NCBI GenBank assembly: GCA_018001635.1
Contig: JAGNHS010000026.1
Coordinates: 1 to 41,553, forward strand
Source of the DNA: Pseudomonadota bacterium
Lineage (GTDB): Bacteria > Bdellovibrionota > UBA2428
DNA length: 41,553 nucleotides
Reading direction: 5' to 3'
Made by a program: the position numbers and the translations under genes. Below, in pieces: positions 1 through 8,212 of this stretch. Numbering within the stretch: the stretch's first letter is position 1; every line of letters begins with the position of its first letter. The notes beneath the pieces were generated by a model. The model saw only the letters and a list, made by a program, of their open reading frames with translations. It searched no databases and was not told the DNA's origin.

Positions 1-2015
1 AATCTTATGTTAGTATCGTTTCGCTTAGCTTCAAGTTCGGCAATGATTTGCTTATAGGGTGTTTCTCCTTGAGCGGCTTTTTTGGCTTGTCCTTGCTCTC
101 CAATCCAAACTATTTGAGCCACATTGAGCGCCTTATTTAATAGTATTTCTCTATCAAGCTGAGCTAGTTCACGTTTTAAATTACGGCTCGCATCACTGAG
201 TGGATTGCCTTTAGAGTTTTGATATAACTTCTCATCCAAAGCTCGAATATCTTTTTCAACTTGTACAATTTCAGGACTACGCTGAGAATAAATGGCATCA
301 AGATCTTTTTCCATTTTCTCTCGTTCTATATCAATTAAAGTTAAATTAGATTTAATATCTTTCTTCAAAGCGTCAAATTCAGCATCGACAGGATTTCCAG
401 CAAAGGGTTTTGGAGATACATAACGAGTTCCTAAAAGCTTCTCCAAGGCCACACCTGCATCACTGAATAATTTAACATTTCTTTGATCACCAAAATCTCG
501 AGCCATTTTCGCTAATTTGGCAATACTATTCTTTAACTTTTCTCTACCCTCTAGACTGCCACCTTTAATGATACTGTCTACTTTATTAAGACGATTCAGT
601 TCCAAACCTAAATCAGCTTCTGCAGCACTGATAGCCTTATGACTTTCATAAAGTTTATCTTTAAGCGCATCGATTTCAGCCATCTTTTTTTCTACATCAT
701 TGAGTTCATCGAGAGGCTTCTGAGGCTGACGATTGCGTCTTCTCATATATTCTTTTAACTCACCTATCTTGGCCTGTATTAAATCTCTATTTAAATAATA
801 GGCCCCTACTGCCGCGACTAATCCAGAGCCCAAGGCCACTGATTTCACAAAACTTGCAGCCTCTTCTTTTTCTTCTTCTGAGCTTTTCTTTTGAACTACA
901 ATTTTAGGCTTTTCTTCTTTTTTACTAGGAGTCTTAGTCGCCACTTGAGGACTTGGAGTTAAAGGGAGTTTAGGAACTGTATTCAAACCCTGAGTTAAAG
1001 TAGTTGGAGCATCGTCTAACACAGGTTGCGCTTTAGGAGTTTTTCCCGACTCAATCTGAAGAGTGTCTCGAGCTGAAATCACATCTTCTTTAGCTGCCAC
1101 TAGCTGTTTAGATGAAGTCTCTAGCATCTGAGAAAAAGTGTTCTTAGATATGTTGAACTGACTTTTAGCAGAATCAACTAAGCCAGATTTTTCTAACTGA
1201 GTTTTAATTGGTGATAATTCCTCAGGCAAATTAAACTGACTAGAAGCTGCGTCTGACTTTAAAACTTCAAGTTGCTTTTCTAAATCTTCAAGTTGCTTAA
1301 TCATAGCCTTATGATCTGCAACCTTTGGATCTAAAGCAAGCTGATCAGTCACTTGAATGATGGATTTTCTAAGAGCTTCGGCTTTAGCTAATTGAGCTGC
1401 CTTATCTTTAGCGAAATAGCTTTCAATTTTTTGTGGTAAAAAAGAAGAAGTCGCATCAATAAAACGTTTTGAATTTTCACTGGCAATAATTCTATCGGCG
1501 TCGTTACCCATTTTATAGAGTCTTGAACCCCGAATACCGCGTCCCTCACCTTCGACATCTTCAATAAGTTTATTAAAAGCGATTTGAGCTGGAGTTAACT
1601 GAATAGCTTCAGGACTTTTCTTTTTTGAGCCAAAAAGAGAAAATCCTTTCTTTTTTTCTGCTTCTGGATTCACGCTTCCCTCACTAGCAGTCGATACAAA
1701 TGGAGATAAACCCAACTTCGTAATGGGTGTATCAGCGTATTCATTAATTGTAATGGGTTCGAGTCCATCCATTTGAAAGCTAGAAGACTTAAGCATTTGT
1801 GTAGATTTAGAAATTTCCGCTAAAAGCTGAGGAGTAATTTCTTGCCCACTATTAATGGCCTTCATGAGCTGAGTTTTAAACTTTTCATTGTAAGTAGCTT
1901 GATTGAAAGTAGGAGAAGTTTCGGCTTGAGAGTTATTTGTAATAATTAAAACAAAGAATAACGAAGCTAATAAAATGCCCTTGTTGCCCATATAAAATCT
2001 ATCCCCCACAGTCAT
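1..2015 (-). CDS. Large exported/membrane-anchored coiled-coil protein, C-terminus cut by window edge
   Basis: An open frame on the minus strand runs from an ATG at 2015 through the left edge without a stop (at least 671 codons). It begins with a signal-peptide-like N-terminus: hydrophobic LLASLFFVLIITNN followed by SQA-ET. The rest is Lys/Glu/Gln/Ala-rich and looks like long helices or coiled coils. A Pro/Thr/Lys-rich linker at about residues 340-375 leads into one probable membrane segment at about 382-403 (VALGSGLVAAVGAYYL). Further charged helical sequence follows to the edge. A second in-frame ATG at 1991 has its own GGGGGA upstream and also gives a good signal peptide, so the start is uncertain; ATG 2015 has AGGG 9 nt upstream. 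I do not recognise the family. A structural envelope or secreted protein is only a guess. Confidence 0.75.
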   Translation of the reverse strand, partial: MTVGDRFYMGNKGILLASLFFVLIITNNSQAETSPTFNQATYNEKFKTQLMKAINSGQEITPQLLAEISKSTQMLKSSSFQMDGLEPITINEYADTPITKLGLSPFVSTASEGSVNPEAEKKKGFSLFGSKKKSPEAIQLTPAQIAFNKLIEDVEGEGRGIRGSRLYKMGNDADRIIASENSKRFIDATSSFLPQKIESYFAKDKAAQLAKAEALRKSIIQVTDQLALDPKVADHKAMIKQLEDLEKQLEVLKSDAASSQFNLPEELSPIKTQLEKSGLVDSAKSQFNISKNTFSQMLETSSKQLVAAKEDVISARDTLQIESGKTPKAQPVLDDAPTTLTQGLNTVPKLPLTPSPQVATKTPSKKEEKPKIVVQKKSSEEEKEEAASFVKSVALGSGLVAAVGAYYLNRDLIQAKIGELKEYMRRRNRQPQKPLDELNDVEKKMAEIDALKDKLYESHKAISAAEADLGLELNRLNKVDSIIKGGSLEGREKLKNSIAKLAKMARDFGDQRNVKLFSDAGVALEKLLGTRYVSPKPFAGNPVDAEFDALKKDIKSNLTLIDIEREKMEKDLDAIYSQRSPEIVQVEKDIRALDEKLYQNSKGNPLSDASRNLKRELAQLDREILLNKALNVAQIVWIGEQGQAKKAAQGETPYKQIIAELEAKRNDTNIR

Positions 2016-2177
2016 TTTATATTCCCTAACACAAACAAATCGGTTAATTTCGCGAGTTTCTTAACTAATACTGGCATTTCAATGTCTATAAATTTTAATA
2101 CTGTAAAATAGATCAACGATTTTAAGGCATAATTATTGATTAACTTTTCCTTAACATAAAATTAACAGCACTTTTGA

Positions 2178-2206
2178 TTGATCCACGTTTTTAAAATTTC
2201 TATAAT
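2178..2206 (+). promoter_or_regulatory. Sigma70-type promoter, predicted leaderless
   Basis: TTGATC at 2178-2183 and a perfect TATAAT at 2201-2206 are 17 nt apart. The ATG of the next gene lies 6 nt after the -10 box, where transcription would start, and there is no room for a Shine-Dalgarno site. Confidence 0.65.
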
Positions 2207-2212
2207 GTAGAG

Positions 2213-2620
2213 ATGAGAAGTCGTGCTTTTGTAGCGTTAGTCGCTATTTTTTTTATTTTCACTGCTTTCGCCCAGGATGAATTGGGAGTTGAAATTGAAG
2301 CCCTTAAGAAGACTCAAGACTTACTCAAAGATTCGCAAACTAGAGGGTCAGCTATCAATGGAAATAATGCTGTTACGGCCGACAAAGCTGCAAAAAACCT
2401 AGGTGATAAAAGTGGTCAAACCGACAATATTTACTCACTCAGTAATGATGTGTTTGAGAGCATGCTCAAAGAAACTAATGGCGACACAGATAAAGTTCAA
2501 AAATTATTGCAAGACGGTATGAGAAATCCGGCCGACTTTGCAAACAAGATGACACCCGAGCAACAAAAAAAGCTAAAAGACATTTCTGAAAAAATCGAAG
2601 GCCCTAAATCGCTACCTTGA
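2213..2620 (+). CDS. Small exported protein of unknown function (135 aa)
   Basis: The protein starts with a clear signal peptide (MRSRAFVALVAIFFIFTAFA, likely cleaved before QDELG). The mature part is about 115 residues, hydrophilic and mostly helical in appearance, with no cysteines and no motif I recognise. It ends in Leu-Pro and its stop codon lies inside the left arm of a long inverted repeat. The gene is monocistronic, divergent from the partial gene on its left, and driven by a strong promoter so close that the message should begin at the ATG. A secreted or periplasmic location is well supported; function is unknown. Confidence 0.75.
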   Translation: MRSRAFVALVAIFFIFTAFAQDELGVEIEALKKTQDLLKDSQTRGSAINGNNAVTADKAAKNLGDKSGQTDNIYSLSNDVFESMLKETNGDTDKVQKLLQDGMRNPADFANKMTPEQQKKLKDISEKIEGPKSLP

Positions 2621-2746
2621 ACAAATGAAACTATGATTTTTCTCTAGCAACAATCCGCAGACTCATACCGTTTTATACATATTCATTTTATGGAACTTGA
2701 GGCGAGGACGTTGCTAGGGAAAAATTATAGTTTCATTTGTTCAAGG
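2615..2746. repeat. Long inverted repeat (37-bp arms, 58-nt spacer) between convergent genes
   Basis: Left arm 2615-2651 and right arm 2710-2746 match at 35 of 37 positions as reverse complements. Each arm begins with CCTTGAACAAATG and ends at the AGCAAC/GTTGCT core. The arms contain the stop codons of both flanking convergent genes, so both proteins end in Pro-stop. In plus-strand RNA the two mismatches become G-U pairs and the stem is fully paired; in minus-strand RNA they become A-C mismatches. It could be a transcription-ending or mRNA-stabilising structure or the remnant of a small inverted-repeat element. I saw no clear target-site duplication and no second copy in the window. Confidence 0.85.
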
Positions 2747-4969
2747 CACTAAATTAGTGGCACACGTTTTTTCAGCTGGTTTTTTTGCAAATTTTGAAAG
2801 CGCTTTAGCTACAAGCTTCAAACCTGAGCCTGTGATACCTGCTATTTTTTGCGCCACTCTTTGACGTAAAAACGGAAGGCTAAGTCTTCTTAAACTGCCT
2901 GTTCTCTCATATTCAAGGATTCTATCAAGTGAGTTGGCATAATTGGCATTCAATTGTGCCCTGACTTTTAAATACGATTTCTTTGTTTCTTCCTTAGATT
3001 CATCACCCTTAATTTTTTCAATTTCAGCATCTAATTGGCTCAATTCTTTTCGCAACACGGATAGTTTTTCTAAATGCTTTTTAAGTTTAGAAATAGCCAT
3101 AGAAGACAATAAATGATTAGGTATAAAGACAATCTCTTTATCGCCATTAGCTAAGACTATGACCTGGGCCTTTGAATTTGTAATCTTTGAAGCATGCTCT
3201 AGAATTAATCCCTTAAGCTCTGGATAATCCCGGAGTGCTACTCTAAAAAATGTTCTAAGAAATTCAGGAATAACATAATCAGAACTTATAGGTTTACGCT
3301 TTGGACTCCCTGCTAAAGCCTTTTTCACTTGGAGTAGCTTTAAAGCCTCTTCTCTATTTCTCTTTTTTAAGGCCCAATTTTTTTCAATTGAAAATAATTT
3401 TTCCGGATCTAGATTTTCTTCGAGCCACGCATTTTCTAATTCATTAAAGCTTTTTTTTGTAGACCCCCTATAAGCCTTAACTAATCTTTTCTTAGCCGCG
3501 GGATCACTTTCCATAACTCGCAAATCTCGCTCAATTTCAGGACTCATATTCTTATGAAAATTTCTTTGAGTGATTTCTTCAGCTTCCTGAAGAAGTTTAA
3601 TTCTCACATCTTTTGGCAATTGTTTTTCTTTAAAACTAAGAGCCCATATTTGAAATTTATCTAATAACTGTCTCAATCCCGAACGAAAATGAATTGCGAA
3701 ACTCGCCCTTGGACTTATAGCAAAAGGCAACAAAGAATTTTCTTGAAGAGCCTTCATAATCACTTGATCCATTTTCGCCTTATCCACCCCAGAGGAATGT
3801 CTTAAAGACCAAAGAAAATATCTCAAGGGATGTCCCGCATCATAGGGATTGGCGATGATAATATTACGGTCGACTTGATCCAAGGAAGTCGCTTGACTCA
3901 AATCACGTAACAACCCCTTTTGTCCCATACGTTCAAAAACATATTCTCGCTTGAATGAATCTAAATCGCGATCTTTTTCATCCCTAAATCTTTTTGCAAT
4001 TTCTCCTGAAGCCTTAGCAAAAAATTCTCCAATCTTAGGATCTTCACTCACAGCTGATGCCACGTAGTCTGCAATCACTTCTTCGACAAGCAAATGCACA
4101 GGCTTGAGATCGCCACGGTAAGTGGCCGATAAATGATGCCCCAATTCATGGCGACTCACCGACAAATCGCGAATCGTTAAAAGATTCCAATCTGTTTTGC
4201 TTTGAGTGCTTCGAGGCAAGAAAACCAGTCGACGAGAAAAAACACCATTAGGATTTTCATTGAGTTCTTGAAATTTTTTATCGTTAATGATCTTAAGCAA
4301 ATTGATAGCGCGGCCTTTGACGTCGTCGCTCAGCGGAAACAAAATTTCGTTGAGATTGATTTTAGGGAAACGACCGTAATAGGCATTGTCTTGAAATACT
4401 GTAAAGGAACCCACGTCGCATTCACTCATGGGACTATTTTTTGCAATTCTATAAGCAAAATTATTTACAGAAAATCCGTAACGAAAAAAGGCATACCTAT
4501 CAAAGAATCCATCTAGGAGCTCTTCGACGATGATGTTTTTATTAAAAGTTTTATTTATCATTTCCACGAGATCTGCCAGTGCATAAGCCAATTCCGACTT
4601 CTGCAAGGCGTGATATTGCTCAGCCACATGCGCTTTAATATTTAGAATGCTCGGATTTAATTGAGCAACAATATCCGTAAGTCTAACATGCTCAACATCA
4701 CCCAAATGTATAACGGCTTCGAGATCAGGGGGATTGGGCAATCCTATTTCTTTCCAATAACGTAGCTGTTTCACAAGATCAGCACGCATAAGATCGGCTT
4801 GCTCTCTAGCTTCAGCAGTGACACTTCCAATGTGAGTCACTTCTGGAATTTCATCTTCTGGATTCCAATCATCGGCAAAAACTGTGAAATTCGAAACTAA
4901 TAGAAATACAAATAAGAGAGCGTTTTTAACGTTTGAGCTTAGCGTGGGTAGACGAAGCATCGCTCTCAT
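2741..4969 (-). CDS. Exported HExxH metallopeptidase-like protein
   Basis: This 742-residue protein has an N-terminal signal peptide (hydrophobic ALLFVFLLVSNFTVFA, cleavage near residue 32). At residues 274-278 it carries HELGH, a zinc-binding HExxH motif. It is followed 19 residues later by Glu297 in EEVIADY, the spacing expected of a gluzincin-type third ligand. The C-terminal half (about 400-742) is long, charged and rich in helical and coiled-coil character, with LLPF/RYFLW-type hydrophobic patches but no clear membrane span. The promoter predicts a leaderless start at the fourth codon (ATG at 4960), which still leaves a complete signal peptide. I do not recognise a named family. Predicted role: an exported zinc protease, perhaps envelope-acting. 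Family identity is inference; the motif is seen. Confidence 0.75.
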   Translation of the reverse strand: MRAMLRLPTLSSNVKNALLFVFLLVSNFTVFADDWNPEDEIPEVTHIGSVTAEAREQADLMRADLVKQLRYWKEIGLPNPPDLEAVIHLGDVEHVRLTDIVAQLNPSILNIKAHVAEQYHALQKSELAYALADLVEMINKTFNKNIIVEELLDGFFDRYAFFRYGFSVNNFAYRIAKNSPMSECDVGSFTVFQDNAYYGRFPKINLNEILFPLSDDVKGRAINLLKIINDKKFQELNENPNGVFSRRLVFLPRSTQSKTDWNLLTIRDLSVSRHELGHHLSATYRGDLKPVHLLVEEVIADYVASAVSEDPKIGEFFAKASGEIAKRFRDEKDRDLDSFKREYVFERMGQKGLLRDLSQATSLDQVDRNIIIANPYDAGHPLRYFLWSLRHSSGVDKAKMDQVIMKALQENSLLPFAISPRASFAIHFRSGLRQLLDKFQIWALSFKEKQLPKDVRIKLLQEAEEITQRNFHKNMSPEIERDLRVMESDPAAKKRLVKAYRGSTKKSFNELENAWLEENLDPEKLFSIEKNWALKKRNREEALKLLQVKKALAGSPKRKPISSDYVIPEFLRTFFRVALRDYPELKGLILEHASKITNSKAQVIVLANGDKEIVFIPNHLLSSMAISKLKKHLEKLSVLRKELSQLDAEIEKIKGDESKEETKKSYLKVRAQLNANYANSLDRILEYERTGSLRRLSLPFLRQRVAQKIAGITGSGLKLVAKALSKFAKKPAEKTCATNLVP

Positions 4970-4995
4970 CTAGGACTCGTGACACGGTCAGTCAA
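4967..4995 (-). promoter_or_regulatory. Promoter overlapping the annotated start of the metallopeptidase-like gene
   Basis: On the minus strand TTGACT (4995-4990) is followed after 17 nt by TAGATG (4972-4967), a weak -10. The ATG at 4960 lies 6 nt downstream of it. The upstream in-frame ATG at 4969 is inside the -10 box, so the true start is probably 4960. Confidence 0.45.
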
Positions 4996-5050
4996 TACTT
5001 TTCCCCAGCACTTTCAACAATTCCCCGACCCCACTCTTAAGGTCGCACAG

Positions 5051-5878
5051 TTATTCTTTAATGCGGTCTTTTAAATATTGAAGAAGATCTTGGGCCCACT
5101 TAGGGATATTAGTTCCGTCATGTTTGAGAATTAAGTCAGGGCGAAATGCGGCCGTGACTAGCAAAGATTGCCTCAAACGCCACTCTTCAGCTTTGGCATG
5201 GTTTCCACCCGTGAGTTCTTCGGGCACTCCCTGCCCCAAACATTCACGGGGTTTGGTGTATTGCGGATACTCAATGAGTCCGTTCGAAAAACTATCTTCT
5301 CGATTGGAATCTACATGGCCCAAAACGCCTGGAATCAATCGGACTAGAGCATCGACAAAACAAAGAGCGGCCAATTCGCCACCGCTTAAAATAAAATCAC
5401 CGAGCGATATCTCCATATCCACCCATTCTCGATAAAAGCGTTCATCAATTCCCTCATATCGACCGCAAAAAATCACGATGCTTTGTGTTTCATGTCTTTC
5501 CTGAGAAATCCAATCACAAAATTTTTCAAGCACTGGCTGCTCAAGACGCACTCCTCGGGGATGCGTGGCCAAAACTTTTAAATTTTCTCTTTTTCCATTT
5601 AAGGCATCGAGCTCTGATTGCGCCGCTAAAGCAACGACATCGGCTTTAATGAGCATTCCTTGTTTTCCACCAAACGGAGTGTCATCAGTAGTTCTGTGTT
5701 TATCGAGTGCAAAACTTCGAAGATCTTTGGACTCCAGAGAAACCAAACCCTTCACTTGAGCTCTTCGCAATATTGAAGTGTTCAAGACACTACTTACAGT
5801 CTCAGGAAAAAGCGAGTAAACCACAATCTTCAATCGTGGACTCTCAGATAAATTGTCAGATTCTAATTTAGTTTCCAT
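5051..5878 (-). CDS. trmD: tRNA (guanine-N1-)-methyltransferase TrmD
   Basis: TrmD methylates N1 of G37 in tRNAs that read CNN codons, using SAM, and prevents +1 frameshifting. The 275-residue length is slightly above the usual 240-260 because of a short extra N-terminus before LKIVVYSLFPE. Trefoil-knot and active-site signatures are visible: CGRYEGIDERF (about 138-148), SLGDFILSGGELAAL, and the DSFSNGLIEYPQYTKP segment that carries the catalytic Asp region. It overlaps the end of rimM by 16 nt and is the last gene of the ffh-rpsP-rimM-trmD block. The usual downstream rplS is not here. Identification is firm. Confidence 0.97.
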   Translation of the reverse strand: METKLESDNLSESPRLKIVVYSLFPETVSSVLNTSILRRAQVKGLVSLESKDLRSFALDKHRTTDDTPFGGKQGMLIKADVVALAAQSELDALNGKRENLKVLATHPRGVRLEQPVLEKFCDWISQERHETQSIVIFCGRYEGIDERFYREWVDMEISLGDFILSGGELAALCFVDALVRLIPGVLGHVDSNREDSFSNGLIEYPQYTKPRECLGQGVPEELTGGNHAKAEEWRLRQSLLVTAAFRPDLILKHDGTNIPKWAQDLLQYLKDRIKE

Positions 5879-6384
5879 TCATAAATCTCTGGAACTATTA
5901 TTTTTTGATCTTCATGATTCACTTTTGAAATCCAGTTCGCAGGGAATTCAATTTGTTCGCCCGTAGAATTTTCAACTACAAAATTTAAAACTCCTGGAGC
6001 CACTTCAAAAAAATTTTTTATTTGCCCGTAGCTTTGACCCTTTTCATCTATCACCTGAAACGACCACACATCACAAAGATAAAAGTCGGCATCTCCCTCG
6101 ATCTTTGGAAAAGACTCTCGCTCAATCCCCAATTCCACACCTTGCCCTAAAGTCAGTGAATCACTAACTCGAATAAGAGCTTCCGTGGCCTGCCCCCAAG
6201 ACTTAACTAAAGGACGGGGTGCTTCGAGCAATTCTAGTTTTGAATTATTATCAATGCGATAAAGTGTTTTAACATCGGGCCAAAGACCCGATGTTGGATT
6301 AAAAATTTTGATTTTATATTGTTGCGAGTGATCTTTAGGAATTCCATGAGCTCGAAGGACTTGCGCCAAAGCAACGAGCTTCAC
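5863..6384 (-). CDS. rimM: 16S rRNA processing factor RimM
   Basis: RimM assists maturation of the 30S head and binds ribosomal protein S19. The sequence opens with KLVALAQVLRAHGIPKD, equivalent to the G-x-I-x-x-x-H-G-hx-G start of the family but more degenerate. The PRC-barrel half is clear: DFYLCDVWSFQVIDEKG, GQIKNFFE, NFVVE and EQIEFP, ending in a VPEIYEW tail. Length (173) is normal. It lies 11 nt downstream of rpsP and overlaps trmD, as in the common rpsP-rimM-trmD operon. The N-terminal domain is diverged (IPKDHSQQY where GxxGE is usual), so the call leans partly on context. Confidence 0.93.
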   Translation of the reverse strand: MKLVALAQVLRAHGIPKDHSQQYKIKIFNPTSGLWPDVKTLYRIDNNSKLELLEAPRPLVKSWGQATEALIRVSDSLTLGQGVELGIERESFPKIEGDADFYLCDVWSFQVIDEKGQSYGQIKNFFEVAPGVLNFVVENSTGEQIEFPANWISKVNHEDQKIIVPEIYEWKLN

Positions 6385-6395
6385 GAAAAAAAGAA

Positions 6396-6722
6396 CTAAG
6401 CCTTAGCTTCTTCAGCAGCGGGAGCAGCTTCAACACGTGAAGCTTTCTTAACTCGAAGCTTAGCTTTCTTAGAAACTTTCTTACCGAGCACACCTTTTTC
6501 GCTGTCTCTCATAAGTTTTACAACTCTTTGAGAGGGTTCAGCACCAAGTTTTACCCAGTGGTCAAAACGATCTTTTTTAATTTGGAAGCTCTTGAGCTCT
6601 TCATCGTATTGGCCAATTTTTTCTAGGTAACGACCTGTGAGTTTGGCTCCTTTTTGAGCCACAGTAACTCTAAAGATCCGCTGATTTTTTTTACCACCTG
6701 GCGATAAATGAATAACAACCAT
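6396..6722 (-). CDS. rpsP: 30S ribosomal protein S16
   Basis: The 108-residue protein begins MVVIHLSPGGKKNQRIFRV and continues with the S16 signatures GRYLEKIGQYDE and KLGAEPSQRVVKLM. It is a small-subunit assembly protein that binds 16S rRNA. The C-terminus is extended by a Lys/Ala-rich tail (KKASRVEAAPAAEEAKA), which is common in longer S16 proteins. A GGAGG sequence lies about 13 nt upstream of the ATG, and TATAAG lies just before the start. The 65-nt gap after ffh may hold a secondary promoter. It is followed by rimM after 11 nt. Confidence 0.98.
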   Translation of the reverse strand: MVVIHLSPGGKKNQRIFRVTVAQKGAKLTGRYLEKIGQYDEELKSFQIKKDRFDHWVKLGAEPSQRVVKLMRDSEKGVLGKKVSKKAKLRVKKASRVEAAPAAEEAKA

Positions 6723-6787
6723 AACTTATATTAGGCCTCCAGGCTGCATAAAATGCCTCTTTTTAAGTCACTTGGCAAGTTATTTAG

Positions 6788-8203
6788 TTAGAATTTACGG
6801 CCGAAACCTTTGCCGCCTTTTCGCTGAGCAAAGGGGTTAGGCATTGAGCCCATTCCAGCCCCCGGCATTCCACCACCGGCCCCACCCATTCCACCAAGAA
6901 GTCCTCCGAAACGTCCAAGTTTCTTCATCATTTTTCGCGCATCCAAGAAGCGTTTGATGAACTGATTCACATCATTAACTTGAGTTCCAGAACCCTTGGC
7001 AATTCGAGCTCGACGAGATCCATTGAGAACATCAGGACTGCGACGCTCTTGCTGGGTCATCGAATTTATAATGGCATTAATACGCGACATCTCTTTTTCG
7101 GTGTCGACCTGATCGAGCTGCTCTTGAATGGCTCCCATACCAGGAAGCATTTTCATAATTCCAGATAGTGGCCCCATACGACTCAATAGCTTGAGCTGCT
7201 CACGAAAATCCTCAAGCGTAAAATTATTCATGTTCTTGAGCTTTTCAGCAGCATTGGCGGCTTCTTCTTCGCTAATAGCCATTTGAGCCTTTTCGATGAG
7301 ACTCATAACGTCTCCCATATCGAGAAGGCGAGAAGCCATACGATCTGGGTAAAAAGCTTCAAAATCTAAAGCGCGCTCGCCCGTTCCGATAAACTTAATA
7401 GGCTTGCCAGTTGTTGAAACAATAGAAAGAGCCGCACCACCACGGGCATCTCCATCAAGCTTAGTGAGAATGCTTCCAGTAAGACCCAAATCACGATCAA
7501 AAGCTTCGGCTACTTCAACAGCTTGTTGTCCCATCATAGAATCGATGACGAGAATTTTTTCGATGGGGTCTACTTTAGCTGAAACGTTTTGCAGTTCCTT
7601 CATCAATTCAGAATCAACCTGCAAACGGCCCGCTGTATCGACTAATAGAACTTCAAGATTTTGATCAGAGGCCGCCTTAAAAGCCGCTTCTGAAATTTTC
7701 ACCGCTCCTTGAGCCGCTTCAAATCTCAAACAAGGAATTTGATTTTTTTCTGCGAGCTGAGCCAATTGCTCCATCGCTGCCGGACGCTGTGTATCGGTGC
7801 TCACCACGCCCACTCTACGGCCCTTATTCTTAAGCCATAAAGCTAATTTGATGGTGCTCGTTGTTTTACCCGAGCCCTGAAGCCCACAAACAAGAACGCA
7901 GGCAGGAGGACGAACATCTAATTTAAGTTCTCGGTTTTCACTTCCAAATATTTGAACAAGTTCTTTATGTAAAACTTTAAGAATTTGCTGCTCAGGACTT
8001 AAACTTTTGATGACATCTTCATGAAGACAACTTTCTTTAACTCGAGCTAGAAAATCTTTGGCGACTCTAAAATGAACATCGGCTTCAAGGAGCCCAGTGC
8101 GAATTTCAGATAGAACGGCGTCGACATCGGCCTCAGAAATTTTAGAACGACCGCGCACTTTTTGAAGAGCGCCCGATAAGCGCTTTTGAAGTTGATCAAA
8201 CAT
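6788..8203 (-). CDS. ffh: Signal recognition particle protein Ffh (SRP54)
   Basis: Ffh binds 4.5S RNA and hydrophobic signal sequences and delivers ribosomes to FtsY at the membrane. The order is N domain (1-95), GTPase G domain with GLQGSGKTT at 107-115, DTQRPAA, DTAGR and TKLDGDARGG, then a methionine-rich M domain with MGPLSGIMKMLPGMG and SRRARIAKGSGTQVNDVNQF. The tail is Gly/Met-rich (GGLLGGMGGAGGGMPG). Length 471 is in the normal range. AAAGGA lies 5 nt upstream of the ATG. It heads the rpsP-rimM-trmD block, 9 nt downstream of an outer-membrane protein gene. Firm identification. Confidence 0.98.
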   Translation of the reverse strand: MFDQLQKRLSGALQKVRGRSKISEADVDAVLSEIRTGLLEADVHFRVAKDFLARVKESCLHEDVIKSLSPEQQILKVLHKELVQIFGSENRELKLDVRPPACVLVCGLQGSGKTTSTIKLALWLKNKGRRVGVVSTDTQRPAAMEQLAQLAEKNQIPCLRFEAAQGAVKISEAAFKAASDQNLEVLLVDTAGRLQVDSELMKELQNVSAKVDPIEKILVIDSMMGQQAVEVAEAFDRDLGLTGSILTKLDGDARGGAALSIVSTTGKPIKFIGTGERALDFEAFYPDRMASRLLDMGDVMSLIEKAQMAISEEEAANAAEKLKNMNNFTLEDFREQLKLLSRMGPLSGIMKMLPGMGAIQEQLDQVDTEKEMSRINAIINSMTQQERRSPDVLNGSRRARIAKGSGTQVNDVNQFIKRFLDARKMMKKLGRFGGLLGGMGGAGGGMPGAGMGSMPNPFAQRKGGKGFGRKF

Positions 8204-8212
8204 GAAAGTCCT

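Noticed and set aside
4202..4516. Open frame of 104 codons on the plus strand opposite the metallopeptidase-like gene
   Set aside because: It lies wholly inside a long, motif-bearing minus-strand gene, has no Shine-Dalgarno or promoter, and no recognisable protein features.
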